A stretch of 64,000 nt of DNA from JANYCO01 sp035535995 (GCA_035535995.1 DATLOZ010000024.1:1-64000); one strand, 5' to 3'. Shown: positions 49,535 through 59,370, numbered from the stretch's first letter. Notes: generated by a model from the sequence alone, not told the origin. Made by a program: numbers and translations.

Positions 49535-50512
49535 ATGGTTAACTCTATAAAATATATTGACCCTTATAACAAAGAAAAAAGTCTCTATGAGTCTAAGGAA
49601 GGTTTAAAAAATGAATCAAGGGAAATTATCTTTCCATGGGTAGCGGGCGCTTATCGTTGTACGCCCGATTCTAATTATGCCGATAGCTTTGGCTTTCAAT
49701 GGAATTTGTTTGAAAAAACACAGATCGACGCTTACAGTAAAACAGGACAGAGCAGTTTGAGATTTAATGCTGTGACTAGTTGGGATAAACAGGAAATAGG
49801 GAAAGAAAATATTTTAGAAGTAGGTTCGGGTGCCGGAAGATTTACAGAAGTTATTCTAAAACAAACAGGTGCCAATCTTTATAGCGTTGATTATTCCAAT
49901 GCAGTAGAAGCCAATTATAGAAACAATGGCAATAATGAACGGTTGAAACTTTTTCAAGCCAGTATTTACGAAATGCCTTTTGCTCCCGCCCAATTTGACA
50001 GGGTGCTTTGCTTTGGCGTATTACAACATACTTCCGATTTTAAAAAATCAGTCAAAAGTCTTGTGGAGATGGTAAAGCCTGGAGGTGAACTGATCGTTGA
50101 TTTTTATCCGATCGATGGTTGGTATACCAAGATCCACGCAAAATATATTTTAAGACCTTTCGCTAAAAGGGTTTCCAATCAAAGATTGCTTTCCATGATC
50201 CAGAAAAATGCAGGATGGATGATCGGACTTTCGAAATTTTTTACAAAGATCGGCTTGGGCAAGCTGCTCAATAGATTTCTGCCTATTTGCGATATCGAAA
50301 CCACGATCCCGAAATCTCTTGAAAAAGACAAATTGAAAGAATGGGTAATCCTGGATACATTCGATATGTTCTCTCCTGAATTTGACAATCCTCAAAAGAT
50401 CGATACGGTGAAAGATTGGTTTGAAGAATTTGGAATGAATGTAAAATTTGCGGGGTACATCAAGTACGATCGAAAAGGATTGGTAGCAGTGGTAAAAGGT
50501 ATTAAAAAATAA
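49535..50512 (+). CDS. SAM-dependent methyltransferase
   Basis: Class I fold: ILEVGSGAGRFTEVILKQTGANLYSVDYSNAVEANYRN (motif I and acidic loop), FDRVLCFGVLQHTSDFKKSVKSLVEMVKPGGELIVDFYP (motifs II-IV). The N-terminal 80 residues (SREIIFPWVAGAYRCTPDSNYADSFGFQWNLFEKTQID) belong to a subgroup seen beside glycan genes, where the first residues include a PWxxG segment. I choose ATG 49535 over a GTG at 49520. Five bases before the second asnB. Target unknown. Confidence 0.84.
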   Translation: MVNSIKYIDPYNKEKSLYESKEGLKNESREIIFPWVAGAYRCTPDSNYADSFGFQWNLFEKTQIDAYSKTGQSSLRFNAVTSWDKQEIGKENILEVGSGAGRFTEVILKQTGANLYSVDYSNAVEANYRNNGNNERLKLFQASIYEMPFAPAQFDRVLCFGVLQHTSDFKKSVKSLVEMVKPGGELIVDFYPIDGWYTKIHAKYILRPFAKRVSNQRLLSMIQKNAGWMIGLSKFFTKIGLGKLLNRFLPICDIETTIPKSLEKDKLKEWVILDTFDMFSPEFDNPQKIDTVKDWFEEFGMNVKFAGYIKYDRKGLVAVVKGIKK

Positions 50513-50517
50513 TTCAT

Positions 50518-52389
50518 GTGTGTGGAATAGCAGGTTTTTTCTCCTATGATCTCCCGCTAAAAAAAAGCGAGCTCGAATCCATGACCGATTCACTCTCGCA
50601 CCGCGGGCCGAATGCAGGTGGCTATTTTCACGACGAAACAAACAACTTCAACGCAGGACTGGGCCATCGCCGGCTAAGTATACTCGACCTCTCTGAAGCG
50701 GCCAACCAGCCGATGTATTCACACAACAACCGCTACGTGATCGTGTTCAATGGCGAAGTATACAACTTCAAAGAAATCTCCGAAAAATATAAACTTCAAT
50801 GTAAGACCACTTCCGATACCGAAGTGATTCTGGAAGCATTTGCTTTGCTTGGTCCCGCGTTTGTAAAAGAGCTGAACGGCATGTTCGCTTTTGTGATCTA
50901 CGATAGGCAGGAAAAAAAAATGTACCTCTTCCGCGACCGCATAGGCGTGAAACCGATCTATTATTACTACGACGGCACCAATTTCGCTTTCGCTTCGGAG
51001 ATCAAGGCGCTTACGCATCTTCATTGCCTGCGTGCAAAGACGGGCTTGCGCAAAGAAGCCATCGCTTATTTTCTGCACCTCGGTTATATTCCGCAACCGG
51101 ATACGATCTATACTAATATTTACAAATTCCCTTCCGGGCATTACGGTGTATTTGAACAGCAAAAACTTTCACTAACTCAATACTGGTCGGCAGCAGAAAA
51201 AATAAAACCAGAACTAACCACTGATCTAACTACAGCAAAAAAACAACTCGAAGAACTGCTTACCAGTTCTGTGCAATACCGCCTCATCAGCGATGTGCCG
51301 GTAGGCGTATTCCTAAGCGGAGGAATTGATTCCAGCCTGGTAACTTCTATTGCACAAAAAGTTTCGAACACTCCTGTTAAAAGTTTTTCCATCGGCTTTA
51401 AGGAAGATGGTTTTCGTGAACATGAGTACAGCAGTAAGATTGCCAAACACCTGGGCACGGACCACCATGAGTTTATACTTTCTTCGCAGGATTGCAGAAA
51501 TGTACTCGAAGAAGTGATCGATAGTTTCGACGAGCCTTATGCCGACAGCTCAGCGATCCCTACCTACCTGCTCTCAAGAGAAGCCAGGAAAAAAGTAACA
51601 GTGGCGCTCTCCGGTGATGGGGGTGACGAGCTTTTCATGGGTTATGGCGCGTACACCTGGGCAAGCCGTTTATCTTCGCCGCTGATACACTATAACCGCC
51701 AGCTTCTGCGCACAGGCTTAAGCTTGCTGAGCAACGACAAATACAAACGTGTAGCCCATTTGTTTGATTACAAAAGCCGGCAAAGAATAAAAAGCCACAT
51801 CTTTTCGCAAGAGCAATATTTTTTCTCTGAAAATGAATTGAAAAAATTGCTTAACCAAGAATTGGTTTTTTCAGCCGAAAAAATAAACACCCTTCCTCCT
51901 GTAAACCGTCGCCTGAGCGCCGCAGAAGAGCAGGCCTTGTTTGACCTCTCATATTACCTGCGCGATGATCTGATGACCAAGATGGATATTTCTTCCATGC
52001 GCTCTTCCTTGGAAGCACGCGAGCCGCTGCTGGACTACAGGATCGTGGAATTTTCGCTCAACCTTTCAGAATCATTAAAGGTACACGATGGTACTACAAA
52101 ATTTTTGTTAAAAGAAATTTTGTATTCATATGTACCTAAAGAATATTACAACCGTCCGAAGACCGGTTTTAGTATCCCACTTAAGCTTTGGCTTAAAAAC
52201 GATCTCTCGTATATGCTCGAAGAATATTTGTCGGAGCAGCGCGTGAAGTCGGTAGGAATTTTTAACTATGAATATGTCAACCAGCTTGTAAAGCGTTATC
52301 TTGCCGGTGAAACCTATCTCTACCACAGAGTATGGCTAATTCTGGTGCTGCAACGCTGGATGATCAAAAACGGAATGAACCTTGGATAA
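50518..52389 (+). CDS. asnB: Asparagine synthase-like amidotransferase (AsnB), copy 2
   Basis: Same two-domain architecture as the gene at 31968: Cys2 glutaminase (MCGIAGFF), NGEVYNF, PP-loop LSGGIDSSLV, LSGDGGDELFMGYGAYTWASR. The start is GTG (50518); the nearby ATG (50516) is in another frame and stops at once. The two AsnB proteins differ widely in sequence outside motifs, so they are not a recent duplication. The GT4 gene downstream overlaps it by 8 bases, so it belongs to the glycan operon. Confidence 0.92.
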   Translation: MCGIAGFFSYDLPLKKSELESMTDSLSHRGPNAGGYFHDETNNFNAGLGHRRLSILDLSEAANQPMYSHNNRYVIVFNGEVYNFKEISEKYKLQCKTTSDTEVILEAFALLGPAFVKELNGMFAFVIYDRQEKKMYLFRDRIGVKPIYYYYDGTNFAFASEIKALTHLHCLRAKTGLRKEAIAYFLHLGYIPQPDTIYTNIYKFPSGHYGVFEQQKLSLTQYWSAAEKIKPELTTDLTTAKKQLEELLTSSVQYRLISDVPVGVFLSGGIDSSLVTSIAQKVSNTPVKSFSIGFKEDGFREHEYSSKIAKHLGTDHHEFILSSQDCRNVLEEVIDSFDEPYADSSAIPTYLLSREARKKVTVALSGDGGDELFMGYGAYTWASRLSSPLIHYNRQLLRTGLSLLSNDKYKRVAHLFDYKSRQRIKSHIFSQEQYFFSENELKKLLNQELVFSAEKINTLPPVNRRLSAAEEQALFDLSYYLRDDLMTKMDISSMRSSLEAREPLLDYRIVEFSLNLSESLKVHDGTTKFLLKEILYSYVPKEYYNRPKTGFSIPLKLWLKNDLSYMLEEYLSEQRVKSVGIFNYEYVNQLVKRYLAGETYLYHRVWLILVLQRWMIKNGMNLG

Positions 52390-53614
52390 AAAAAACATAC
52401 TCTATATCTCCTACGACGGCATGACCGACCCACTGGGCCAGTCGCAAGTGATCCCTTATCTGACAGGCCTGAGCAAGCAGTATGAGATCACGATATTAAG
52501 CTGCGAGAAACCCTCCAATTTTTCGGAGAATAAAGAATACATTGCGCACCTCTTAAAAGAAAATAATATTCATTGGGAATGTATTCCTTATCATAAAAAA
52601 CCTCCGGTGCTTTCCACTTTGTACGATTATATGGTACTCTGGAAAACGGCCTGTAAACTGCACCGGAAAAAAAAGATCGAGCTCATTCATTGCCGGAGCT
52701 ATATCAGCGCGCTAGTAGGGTTGCGAATGAAAAAGAAATTCGGGATCCCTTTTCTTTTTGATATGCGTGGGCTTTGGGTAAACGAACGAGTGGATGGGAA
52801 AATATGGAATTTGAAGAATCCGGTTTACAAGATCATTTACAAGTTTTTTAAAAGAAAAGAAAAACAATTTCTGGAAAATGCCGCTTACACGATTAGCCTC
52901 ACCAATGTCGGCAAGCTTGAGCTGCTAAGTTGGACTAAGATCAAAAACCAGCCGTTGAAGATCGAAGTGATCCCATGCAGCGTAGACATTCCGCATTTTT
53001 CCAGGGAGCATGTAAAGGCGCACGATCTAGAACTATTAAAAAAAGAATTAAAAATAGAGGAGACCGATTTTATCATCACCTATCTTGGCTCGCTGGGTAC
53101 CTGGTATATGCTGGAAGACATGCTGGATTTTTTCAAAGTATTTTCTTCCGAAATACCGCAAAGTAAATTTCTATTCGTAACCGCCGATAGCAGCGCTGAG
53201 ATCTTTGCAAAAGCAAGGAGCCAAGGCGTAGATACTTCTAAAATTTTGATCAGGAAAGCAAGCAGGAAGGACGTACCTACATATCTGGCCTTGAGCAGAT
53301 ATTCCATTTTTTTTATAAAACCAGTGTATTCTAAATTGGCTTCTTCTCCTACCAAACAAGGGGAGATCATGTCGATGGGTATTCCGCTTATATGCAATGC
53401 AGGTGTGGGAGATACCGATCTTATTGTGCAAAAATACGAGGCAGGATTTTTAATTCCGAATACAGAAAAGAATGCTTATCGCAAGGTGGCGCAGCGGATC
53501 AAAGAAGGCATTTTCTTTGATGAAAAAAAGATCCGTGAAGGAGCGGAAGATTGGTTTTCGCTGGAGAAAGGAATAGCAAGTTACGCCAAGGTATACGAGC
53601 AGATCCTGGGTTAG
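52382..53614 (+). CDS. GT4-type glycosyltransferase
   Basis: GT-B fold with ILYISYDGMTDPLGQSQVIPYLTGL (family-typical opening of a GT4 group found in glycan loci), LIHCRSYISALVGL, GIPFLFDMRGLWVNERVDG, and a donor half with ITYLGSLGTWYMLEDMLDFF and KQGEIMSMGIPLICNAGVGDT. TTG start, 8-base overlap with asnB. The stop TAG (53612-53614) overlaps the TAA stop of the opposite-strand gene in the shared tetranucleotide TTAG. Confidence 0.88.
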   Translation: MDKKNILYISYDGMTDPLGQSQVIPYLTGLSKQYEITILSCEKPSNFSENKEYIAHLLKENNIHWECIPYHKKPPVLSTLYDYMVLWKTACKLHRKKKIELIHCRSYISALVGLRMKKKFGIPFLFDMRGLWVNERVDGKIWNLKNPVYKIIYKFFKRKEKQFLENAAYTISLTNVGKLELLSWTKIKNQPLKIEVIPCSVDIPHFSREHVKAHDLELLKKELKIEETDFIITYLGSLGTWYMLEDMLDFFKVFSSEIPQSKFLFVTADSSAEIFAKARSQGVDTSKILIRKASRKDVPTYLALSRYSIFFIKPVYSKLASSPTKQGEIMSMGIPLICNAGVGDTDLIVQKYEAGFLIPNTEKNAYRKVAQRIKEGIFFDEKKIREGAEDWFSLEKGIASYAKVYEQILG

Positions 53615-54939
53615 CGGGAGCGGGGTTTTGATGTTTTTTCGCTGTATACTACAAATAAGATCGTCCAGTAGAAAGGTAGTAATGGCAACTTGTAGCGCAC
53701 AAGCGATCCGAAATTACTGGTGGAGATTCCGATACTAAAGGCAAACAGCAATACAAACGCCATCGCAAAGATCAGGAATGGTTGATTACTGATAGTGTTT
53801 ATTGCATTTTTAATTCCACTTTTATATAACACTCTTATCGTAAAGACCAGGGTAAAGAAAGATTCCAGAGCCGACATCAGCACCATCACATTCCTAGATT
53901 CCCAGAGATAGGGTCTGAAGAGCGATACATTGATACTGGCAGGAATGATCCGGATCAGTCCGAGAAAACTGTACTCAATTTCTCCAAGATTGTAATAAGC
54001 GCCACCTTGCGTAATGCTCACACGCTTGAGATAGTCGGAAGTACTTTGCGCAGATTTTAGTACGTTCTCTAAATTGTAAGCACTTCCCTGCGCTAATTGC
54101 CCCACAGTAAGCATACCAACCAGGATCGCGGTAAAGAAGAGTACCGGTTTTAAAAAAGCGCGTGTAGCTTCGTTGTTGATCTTATTGATATATAAAAGGA
54201 AGATCCAGATGAACAGGCAGCATACAAAAGAAACAAGGATATAAATTTTAATGATGATCAGGATCCAGGCAGAAAATATAATAAGAATAATGCCTGTCTT
54301 GACTTTCGTACGTTCGATCACTGAATAGTATACTCCATAAAAGAGCCAGCCCAGCGCAGCCAAGGCAATCCCGTCTTTCATAATGCCTGCGCCCCAGAAT
54401 AGGCAGGAAGGGAAAAAGAATACAGCAATGGCAATGCCAAAATGCTGCTTCGGATACATACGGTGCAATACTGAATACATCGCCCACTGCCCGGAGAAAG
54501 TGATCATAGAAAAATACATTGCCACGATTGAATAAGTGCCAAGGCAGAAAGGAGAAAGAATACCTACGATCCGGGAAGGAAAATAAGCAGCCGGATCCTG
54601 GTACCAGGAAATTTTGATCACATAATCGAAGAGTGAGGGATCGTTTTGTACGTGGAGCAAAAGCTTGATCCATTTTATCGGATCTTCAAACAGCGCATCG
54701 CCAATCACTTTGCCGTTTTGGAAATAAGATGAAGTATCGCCTCCGTAATAATAGAATTCGTAGATCACTCCGAAGAGAATGGCAAAAAGCATTTTCAAAA
54801 TAATCCCCCAGAAAAAATATTTTTTCAGATTTCTGTCGCGGATCATCCGGCTGAAAATAACGACCAAAACAATCACTGTAAGTATAAAATACAGTGGTGT
54901 AAAAATAAGGTCCTTTAAATCCAGGAAATAATAGATCAT
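53611..54939 (-). CDS. Multi-pass membrane protein, Wzy-like candidate
   Basis: Highly hydrophobic, about 10-12 helices over 442 residues. Not recognised with certainty. FYYYGGDTSSYFQNG near 65 is a periplasmic-loop motif like those of acceptor-binding glycan membrane enzymes; SITQGGAYYNLGEIEYSFLGLIRIIP sits in a second large loop. Such loops, size and locus suggest a polymerase or O-antigen-ligase-type protein (Wzy/EpsG-like). It is on the minus strand against all flanking genes, translated after, and overlapping (ATGA), the gene at 54936. Confidence 0.5.
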   Translation of the reverse strand: MIYYFLDLKDLIFTPLYFILTVIVLVVIFSRMIRDRNLKKYFFWGIILKMLFAILFGVIYEFYYYGGDTSSYFQNGKVIGDALFEDPIKWIKLLLHVQNDPSLFDYVIKISWYQDPAAYFPSRIVGILSPFCLGTYSIVAMYFSMITFSGQWAMYSVLHRMYPKQHFGIAIAVFFFPSCLFWGAGIMKDGIALAALGWLFYGVYYSVIERTKVKTGIILIIFSAWILIIIKIYILVSFVCCLFIWIFLLYINKINNEATRAFLKPVLFFTAILVGMLTVGQLAQGSAYNLENVLKSAQSTSDYLKRVSITQGGAYYNLGEIEYSFLGLIRIIPASINVSLFRPYLWESRNVMVLMSALESFFTLVFTIRVLYKSGIKNAINTISNQPFLIFAMAFVLLFAFSIGISTSNFGSLVRYKLPLLPFYWTILFVVYSEKTSKPRSR

Positions 54940-56363
54940 GCGTTAAAATTAACAAAACGTTTTAATATTCTGGCAAAGAAAAAGGCTGAGAAACTGATCA
55001 GTAGAATATCGGTCTGCAAAAGATTTTTCATTTCCATGAACCGGAATATAAAGCAGAAGAAAAATACGATGAGCGCTACGAACAGTAGGATCGGGTAGAT
55101 CCCTTTATTTCTCATACTGATGAAGATCCCGGCCAGTGCGGCAAACAGCAGGAAGGAGCGATAGCCGAAAAGATATTTGGTCATCTTCGAAGCGCCTGTG
55201 GCCATGCTTCCTTTTTTTAATTCTGTTTTTAAAAGCGCTTTCTTCAAATTTCTCAAAGGCGCAACGGTCCAGAAATCCCATGGTCTTTTTTGCATGAATT
55301 CTTTGGTAAGCGCTTCAAACCCTATGCGAATCGGCTCGTTGCAGTTATTGGTAAGCGATAAAGCCTTGCCGTTGTATAATACCCCCGGAGGTGAACCTTT
55401 GCGCAGATAGAAGGAAGAACCGCAGGTACGCGCAAGCCGGATCAGGGAATCTACTTTGAAAACATCAACAGGATTAGTATACGCTTCTGCCGGAAAATCT
55501 ACGCGGGAAGAATCGGTCTGCACTTTTTCCAGCCATATCGTTTCATCATTGTCCCAGCAGCCAATCCAGTTGCGGAAAGCCTGGTAGTCTTCTCCGTACA
55601 ATACGAACCCTCCCATGGTGCGTGTGAGTACGAGGCGGTCGTGTAGAAAATAATTTCGCACGGGCCACCAGATATAAAGACTCATAAAAGCCGTTACAAA
55701 AATAGCGCAGCGCATGAATGCTTCTTTCCAGGATTTTTTATCCTCCAGGAAAAACAGGTAGAGAAGTCCTGCCAAGATATTTAACCCGATAAACTCGCGG
55801 GTAAGAAAACAAGCGGCCGAAAGTAGTCCCAGCAAGATCAGCTGGCCGGTGGTTTTATTTTCTTTGAGCAGGAGCGCGAAGAATAAGAGGTTTAAAGTAT
55901 TGGAAAATATTTCCGAATAAGAAATAGAAAGCCAGAAGAAAACGAAAGGATAGCAACAATAGATTAGGGCTGCCAGCAGTCCGGCCAGTTCGTTCTTAGA
56001 AATCCTGATCGTAATGAGGTATAGGAGATAAATGCAAAGTGTGTCCAATACCAGGTGCGTAAATGCAACTGCCTTGTATACATAGGCTTCGCCGAAGATC
56101 AGGTAATGTATTCCCCAGAAAAAAGAAAAGCCCGGTACTCTTCCGAAGCTTGCTTCAGGATTGCTGCGGTCGAACGTGTACTCGCCATATGTCAGTAGGT
56201 TTTTAAAACTTTCCGTCCAGCCCGGGGTGTCTCCATTGATGTAGGTTCCGGCCCCTAATACTTTTTCTGCAAAAAATAAAAGATAGACTGTTCGAAGTAT
56301 AAATCCTGCTGCCAGGATAAAATAAATGCGCTGATTATTTTTGTTTTTATTTAATGAGATCAT
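54936..56363 (-). CDS. GT39/ArnT-like membrane glycosyltransferase
   Basis: 475 residues, about 10 helices. The first periplasmic loop has INGDTPGWTESFKNLLTYGEYTFD followed by GRVPGFSFFWG, the pattern of PMT_2/ArnT family enzymes that take a sugar from a polyprenyl-phosphate donor (acidic D near residue 45). A large soluble region at about 235-375 contains CWDNDE and a cysteine-containing motif. First gene of a two-gene minus-strand unit; the intergenic region to the right (56364-56593) is shared with a divergent plus-strand gene. Confidence 0.72.
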   Translation of the reverse strand: MISLNKNKNNQRIYFILAAGFILRTVYLLFFAEKVLGAGTYINGDTPGWTESFKNLLTYGEYTFDRSNPEASFGRVPGFSFFWGIHYLIFGEAYVYKAVAFTHLVLDTLCIYLLYLITIRISKNELAGLLAALIYCCYPFVFFWLSISYSEIFSNTLNLLFFALLLKENKTTGQLILLGLLSAACFLTREFIGLNILAGLLYLFFLEDKKSWKEAFMRCAIFVTAFMSLYIWWPVRNYFLHDRLVLTRTMGGFVLYGEDYQAFRNWIGCWDNDETIWLEKVQTDSSRVDFPAEAYTNPVDVFKVDSLIRLARTCGSSFYLRKGSPPGVLYNGKALSLTNNCNEPIRIGFEALTKEFMQKRPWDFWTVAPLRNLKKALLKTELKKGSMATGASKMTKYLFGYRSFLLFAALAGIFISMRNKGIYPILLFVALIVFFFCFIFRFMEMKNLLQTDILLISFSAFFFARILKRFVNFNA

Positions 56364-56593
56364 TAATAATTATTCTTTATATTGTCTTAATATGCAGATT
56401 CCAATTTGGGTAACCGCAGTGATCTTAGCAGTAGTATAGGTTTTAGAGAGGTGAAAGATTTCGGCTGGGCTAAAAACATAGCGGCGCTGCGGATCAGTGT
56501 ACTAACTTGTATAAATATGGTATATTTATACTTTATTTACAAATTTGGCAAAATATAGACTGCTACACTAACAAAGGGATTTTATAATACAAT
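56364..56593. promoter_or_regulatory. Divergent intergenic region, presumed promoters
   Basis: Gap of 230 bases between the minus-strand membrane genes and the plus-strand dehydrogenase. AT-rich near both starts. I found no exact TAnnTTTG on either strand, nor clear repeats; promoters are presumed from divergence only. Confidence 0.3.
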
Positions 56594-57598
56594 ATGATAC
56601 AAGTAGGATTGGTAGGTCATGGTTATTGGGGCAAAAACCTGCTCAGAAATTTCTATCATCTGCCCGATAGCAGCGTAAGCTGGCTTTGCGACAGCAATGA
56701 AAAACAGCTGGCACAGGCAAAAAAAAATTACGCAGACCTGCGCGTAACTACCGACTACAACGACCTGCTCAAAGATCCGAAGCTGGATGCAGTGATCATC
56801 GCTACTCCTGTTTTTACACATTACGAACTTGCCAAAAAAGCACTGAAAGCCGGAAAGAATGTGTTGGTAGAAAAACCGATGACTTCCACGGTAGCCCAGG
56901 CGGAAGAGCTGATTGAACTGGCCCAGAAAAAAAAGAAGCTTATTATGCCGGATCATACTTTTTTATATACCGGCGCAGTAAAAAAAATGAAAGAGCTGAT
57001 CAGCTCAGGCGCTATCGGCAAAATCAACTACATCGATTCTACGCGCATTAATCTTGGCCTATTCCAGCCGGATGTCAATGTACTCTGGGACCTCGCACCG
57101 CACGATATTTCTATCTGCGATTACCTGGTAGAAGAAAAACCTTACAGTGTACAAGCTACCGGGATCTCGCATACCAACAACGGGATCGAGAACATCGCTT
57201 ACCTTACGGTGAATTACAATAGCAATATGATCGCACACTTCAATTGCTCCTGGACCTCACCGGTAAAAGTCCGCAACATGCTCATCGGCGGCGATAAAAA
57301 AATGATCCTGTACAACGACCTGGAAACAACCGAAAAAATAAAGATCTACGACACCGGCTATGAGCTGCGTACAGAAGAAGATAAAATAAAGATCATGGTC
57401 GATTACAGAACAGGAGATATCTACGTGCCAAAGCTCGACTTTACAGAAGCGCTTACAGGAATGGCACAGGATTTTGTTTCCTGCATTGCTTCCGGCAATA
57501 CGCCAAAATCAAATGCAGCGCTCGGACTTTCCGTAGTAAAGATCCTGGAAGCTTCGCAGCAATCGATCAAGCAGAAAGGAAAAGAAATTATTTTATAA
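56594..57598 (+). CDS. Gfo/Idh/MocA-family NDP-sugar dehydrogenase (WbpB/WlbA-like)
   Basis: N-terminal NAD(P)-binding Rossmann fold (VGLVGHGYWGKNLLRNF), then GKNVLVEKPMT (EKP motif), and a C-terminal domain with WDLAPHDISI, the WbpB-type signature. In WbpB it oxidises C3 of UDP-GlcNAcA with 2-oxoglutarate-coupled recycling; similar enzymes act on other NDP-sugars. With the acyltransferase (57683) and aminotransferase (58262) it reconstitutes a WbpB-WbpD-WbpE trio, giving a 3-acylamino sugar. No WbpA or WbpI is in the window. Confidence 0.88.
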   Translation: MIQVGLVGHGYWGKNLLRNFYHLPDSSVSWLCDSNEKQLAQAKKNYADLRVTTDYNDLLKDPKLDAVIIATPVFTHYELAKKALKAGKNVLVEKPMTSTVAQAEELIELAQKKKKLIMPDHTFLYTGAVKKMKELISSGAIGKINYIDSTRINLGLFQPDVNVLWDLAPHDISICDYLVEEKPYSVQATGISHTNNGIENIAYLTVNYNSNMIAHFNCSWTSPVKVRNMLIGGDKKMILYNDLETTEKIKIYDTGYELRTEEDKIKIMVDYRTGDIYVPKLDFTEALTGMAQDFVSCIASGNTPKSNAALGLSVVKILEASQQSIKQKGKEIIL

Positions 57599-57602
57599 AT
57601 TA

Positions 57603-57657
57603 GATACCAGATGCAGGATGCCAGATTCCAGATCTGGTCCGGGATCTTGCATCTATC
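57603..57657. repeat. GATACCAGAT palindrome, imperfect
   Basis: AGATACCAGATGCAGGATGC pairs imperfectly with the run ending ATCTTGCATCTATCC; central CCAGAT and ATCTGG pair. Between the dehydrogenase and the acyltransferase genes. Confidence 0.5.
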
Positions 57658-57682
57658 CAGGTAAAGATTAACAACTAACCAC

Positions 57683-58189
57683 ATGAAAGTAATTAATATC
57701 GAAAACGAACGTCAGTCGCTGTCTAATGTGCAGGTGGGAGAGGACGTGAAAATTTTCAAATTTGTCAATGCTTACGGCTGTAGCATTGACAGTGGCAGTA
57801 AGATCGGTTCTTTTGTAGAGATACAAAAAGGCGTTTCGATCGGCAAGAATTGTAAAATATCCAGTCATACTTTTATCTGTGAAGGGGTGTCTATTGCCGA
57901 CGGTGTTTTTGTAGGACACAATGTATCGTTCATCAACGATATGTACCCGCGCTCAATCAATGCTGACGGCTCTCTGCAAACGGAAAGCGACTGGACGATG
58001 GTGCATACCAAAGTGGAAGAAAGAGCTTCCATCGGCACCGGCGCTACTATCCTGGGGGGGCTCCGCATAGGGAAAAATGCCATCGTAGGCGCAGGCGCAG
58101 TGGTGACGAAAGATGTACCCGACAATGCTATCGTGGCGGGCAATCCAGCCCGTTTTATTCGCAGCATAGAAGTAGAAAGCAAAAAATAA
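57683..58189 (+). CDS. Left-handed beta-helix sugar N-acyltransferase (WbpD/FdtC-like)
   Basis: 168 residues of hexapeptide repeats, I/V/L-G-x4: VQVGEDVKIFKFVNAYGCSIDSGSKIGSFVEIQKGVSIGKNCKIS, with SHTFICEGVSIADGVFVGHNVSFINDMYPR and IGTGATILGGLRIGKNAIVGAGAVVTKDVPDNAIVAGNPAR. Acetyl-CoA-dependent N-acetyltransferase of the WbpD/QdtC/FdtC class. The catalytic histidine of this fold is present in GHNVSF. Either a WbpB-E-D or an FdtA-B-C route would use it. Confidence 0.87.
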   Translation: MKVINIENERQSLSNVQVGEDVKIFKFVNAYGCSIDSGSKIGSFVEIQKGVSIGKNCKISSHTFICEGVSIADGVFVGHNVSFINDMYPRSINADGSLQTESDWTMVHTKVEERASIGTGATILGGLRIGKNAIVGAGAVVTKDVPDNAIVAGNPARFIRSIEVESKK

Positions 58190-58261
58190 AGCACCAAATC
58201 ACAAAGTACGTGTTTTTGGAATTTAATCGAATGTATCGCCATAAATTGTCAGAATATCTAT

Positions 58262-59359
58262 ATGAATAAAATATCATTCCTTGATCTGAAAAAACAATAC
58301 CACAGTATTAAAAAAGAAGTCTTCCAGAAAATTGAAGAAGTCTGCGAAGAGACTGCTTTTTCAGGAGGAAAATATGTAGAAGAGTTTGAAAAAGATTTCG
58401 CAGCCTACTGCCAGACCGATTATACCATCGCCTTAAATAACGGTACTTCCGCGCTGCACATGGCTATGCTGGCGCTCGGAGTAGGAAGTGGAGACGAAGT
58501 GATCGTTCCCGCCAATACATTCATCGCTACCGCCTGGGGTGTAAGCCATGCGGGCGCTACTCCGGTGTTTGTAGACTGCGATCCTGACACCTGGGAAATT
58601 GATCCGAAACAGATCGAAGCAAAGATCAATGCCAATACAAAAGCGATCATCGGTGTACACTTGTATGGACAGCCATTCGACATTGATGCGGTAAAACAAA
58701 TTGCAGAAAAACATAAGATCCCTTTTGTAGAAGACGCTGCGCAGGCACATGGCGCACTATACAAATCGAAAAGGATCGGAAGCTTTGGCGCTTTATCCTG
58801 TTTTAGTTTTTATCCGGGCAAAAACCTGGGCACCTATGGAGAAGGAGGCGCTGTAACTACAGCCAACGAAGTGTACGCCAAACATATTCAGAAGCTGCGC
58901 AACCACGGCTCTACCGAGCGCTACTACCATGATGAGATCGGCTACAACATGCGCATGGGTGGTATTGAAGGAGCTGTGCTGAAAATAAAATTAAAATACC
59001 TCGACGGCTGGAACAATCGCCGGAAAGAAATTGCCGCTGCTTACCGCAAGGGAATTACCAATACAAAAATTAAAATGCAGAAACCGATTCCCAATACCGA
59101 ATCAGTTTACCATCTGTTCGTCATCACCACCGAAAACCGTGAGGCATTGATCCAGCACTTGCAAAAAAACAATATTTTTCCCGGGCTGCATTACCCTGTG
59201 CCTTGTCATCTGCAAAAAGCCTATCAATACTTAGGCTATAAAAAAGGTGATCTGCCTCACGCAGAATATTTGTCCGAGCATTGTCTTTCACTGCCAATCT
59301 ATGCAGAGCTGGAAGACGAAGAAGTGAAAAAAGTAATTGAAGTGTTAAATAATTACTAA
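58262..59359 (+). CDS. DegT/DnrJ/EryC1 PLP aminotransferase, copy 1
   Basis: Sugar aminotransferase: opening ISFLDLKKQYHSIKKEVFQKIEEV, NNGTSALHMAMLALGVGSGDEVIVP, HLYGQPFDIDAV, the aspartate in VEDAAQAHGA, and the PLP lysine in FSFYPGKNLGTYGEGGAV. Transfers an amino group from glutamate to C3 or C4 of a keto-sugar; WbpE/FdtB-like, as the neighbours suggest. 365 residues, full length. Preceded by a 72-base gap, and followed 11 bases later by the next acyltransferase. Confidence 0.92.
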   Translation: MNKISFLDLKKQYHSIKKEVFQKIEEVCEETAFSGGKYVEEFEKDFAAYCQTDYTIALNNGTSALHMAMLALGVGSGDEVIVPANTFIATAWGVSHAGATPVFVDCDPDTWEIDPKQIEAKINANTKAIIGVHLYGQPFDIDAVKQIAEKHKIPFVEDAAQAHGALYKSKRIGSFGALSCFSFYPGKNLGTYGEGGAVTTANEVYAKHIQKLRNHGSTERYYHDEIGYNMRMGGIEGAVLKIKLKYLDGWNNRRKEIAAAYRKGITNTKIKMQKPIPNTESVYHLFVITTENREALIQHLQKNNIFPGLHYPVPCHLQKAYQYLGYKKGDLPHAEYLSEHCLSLPIYAELEDEEVKKVIEVLNNY

Positions 59360-59370
59360 CAGCTCTTTGC

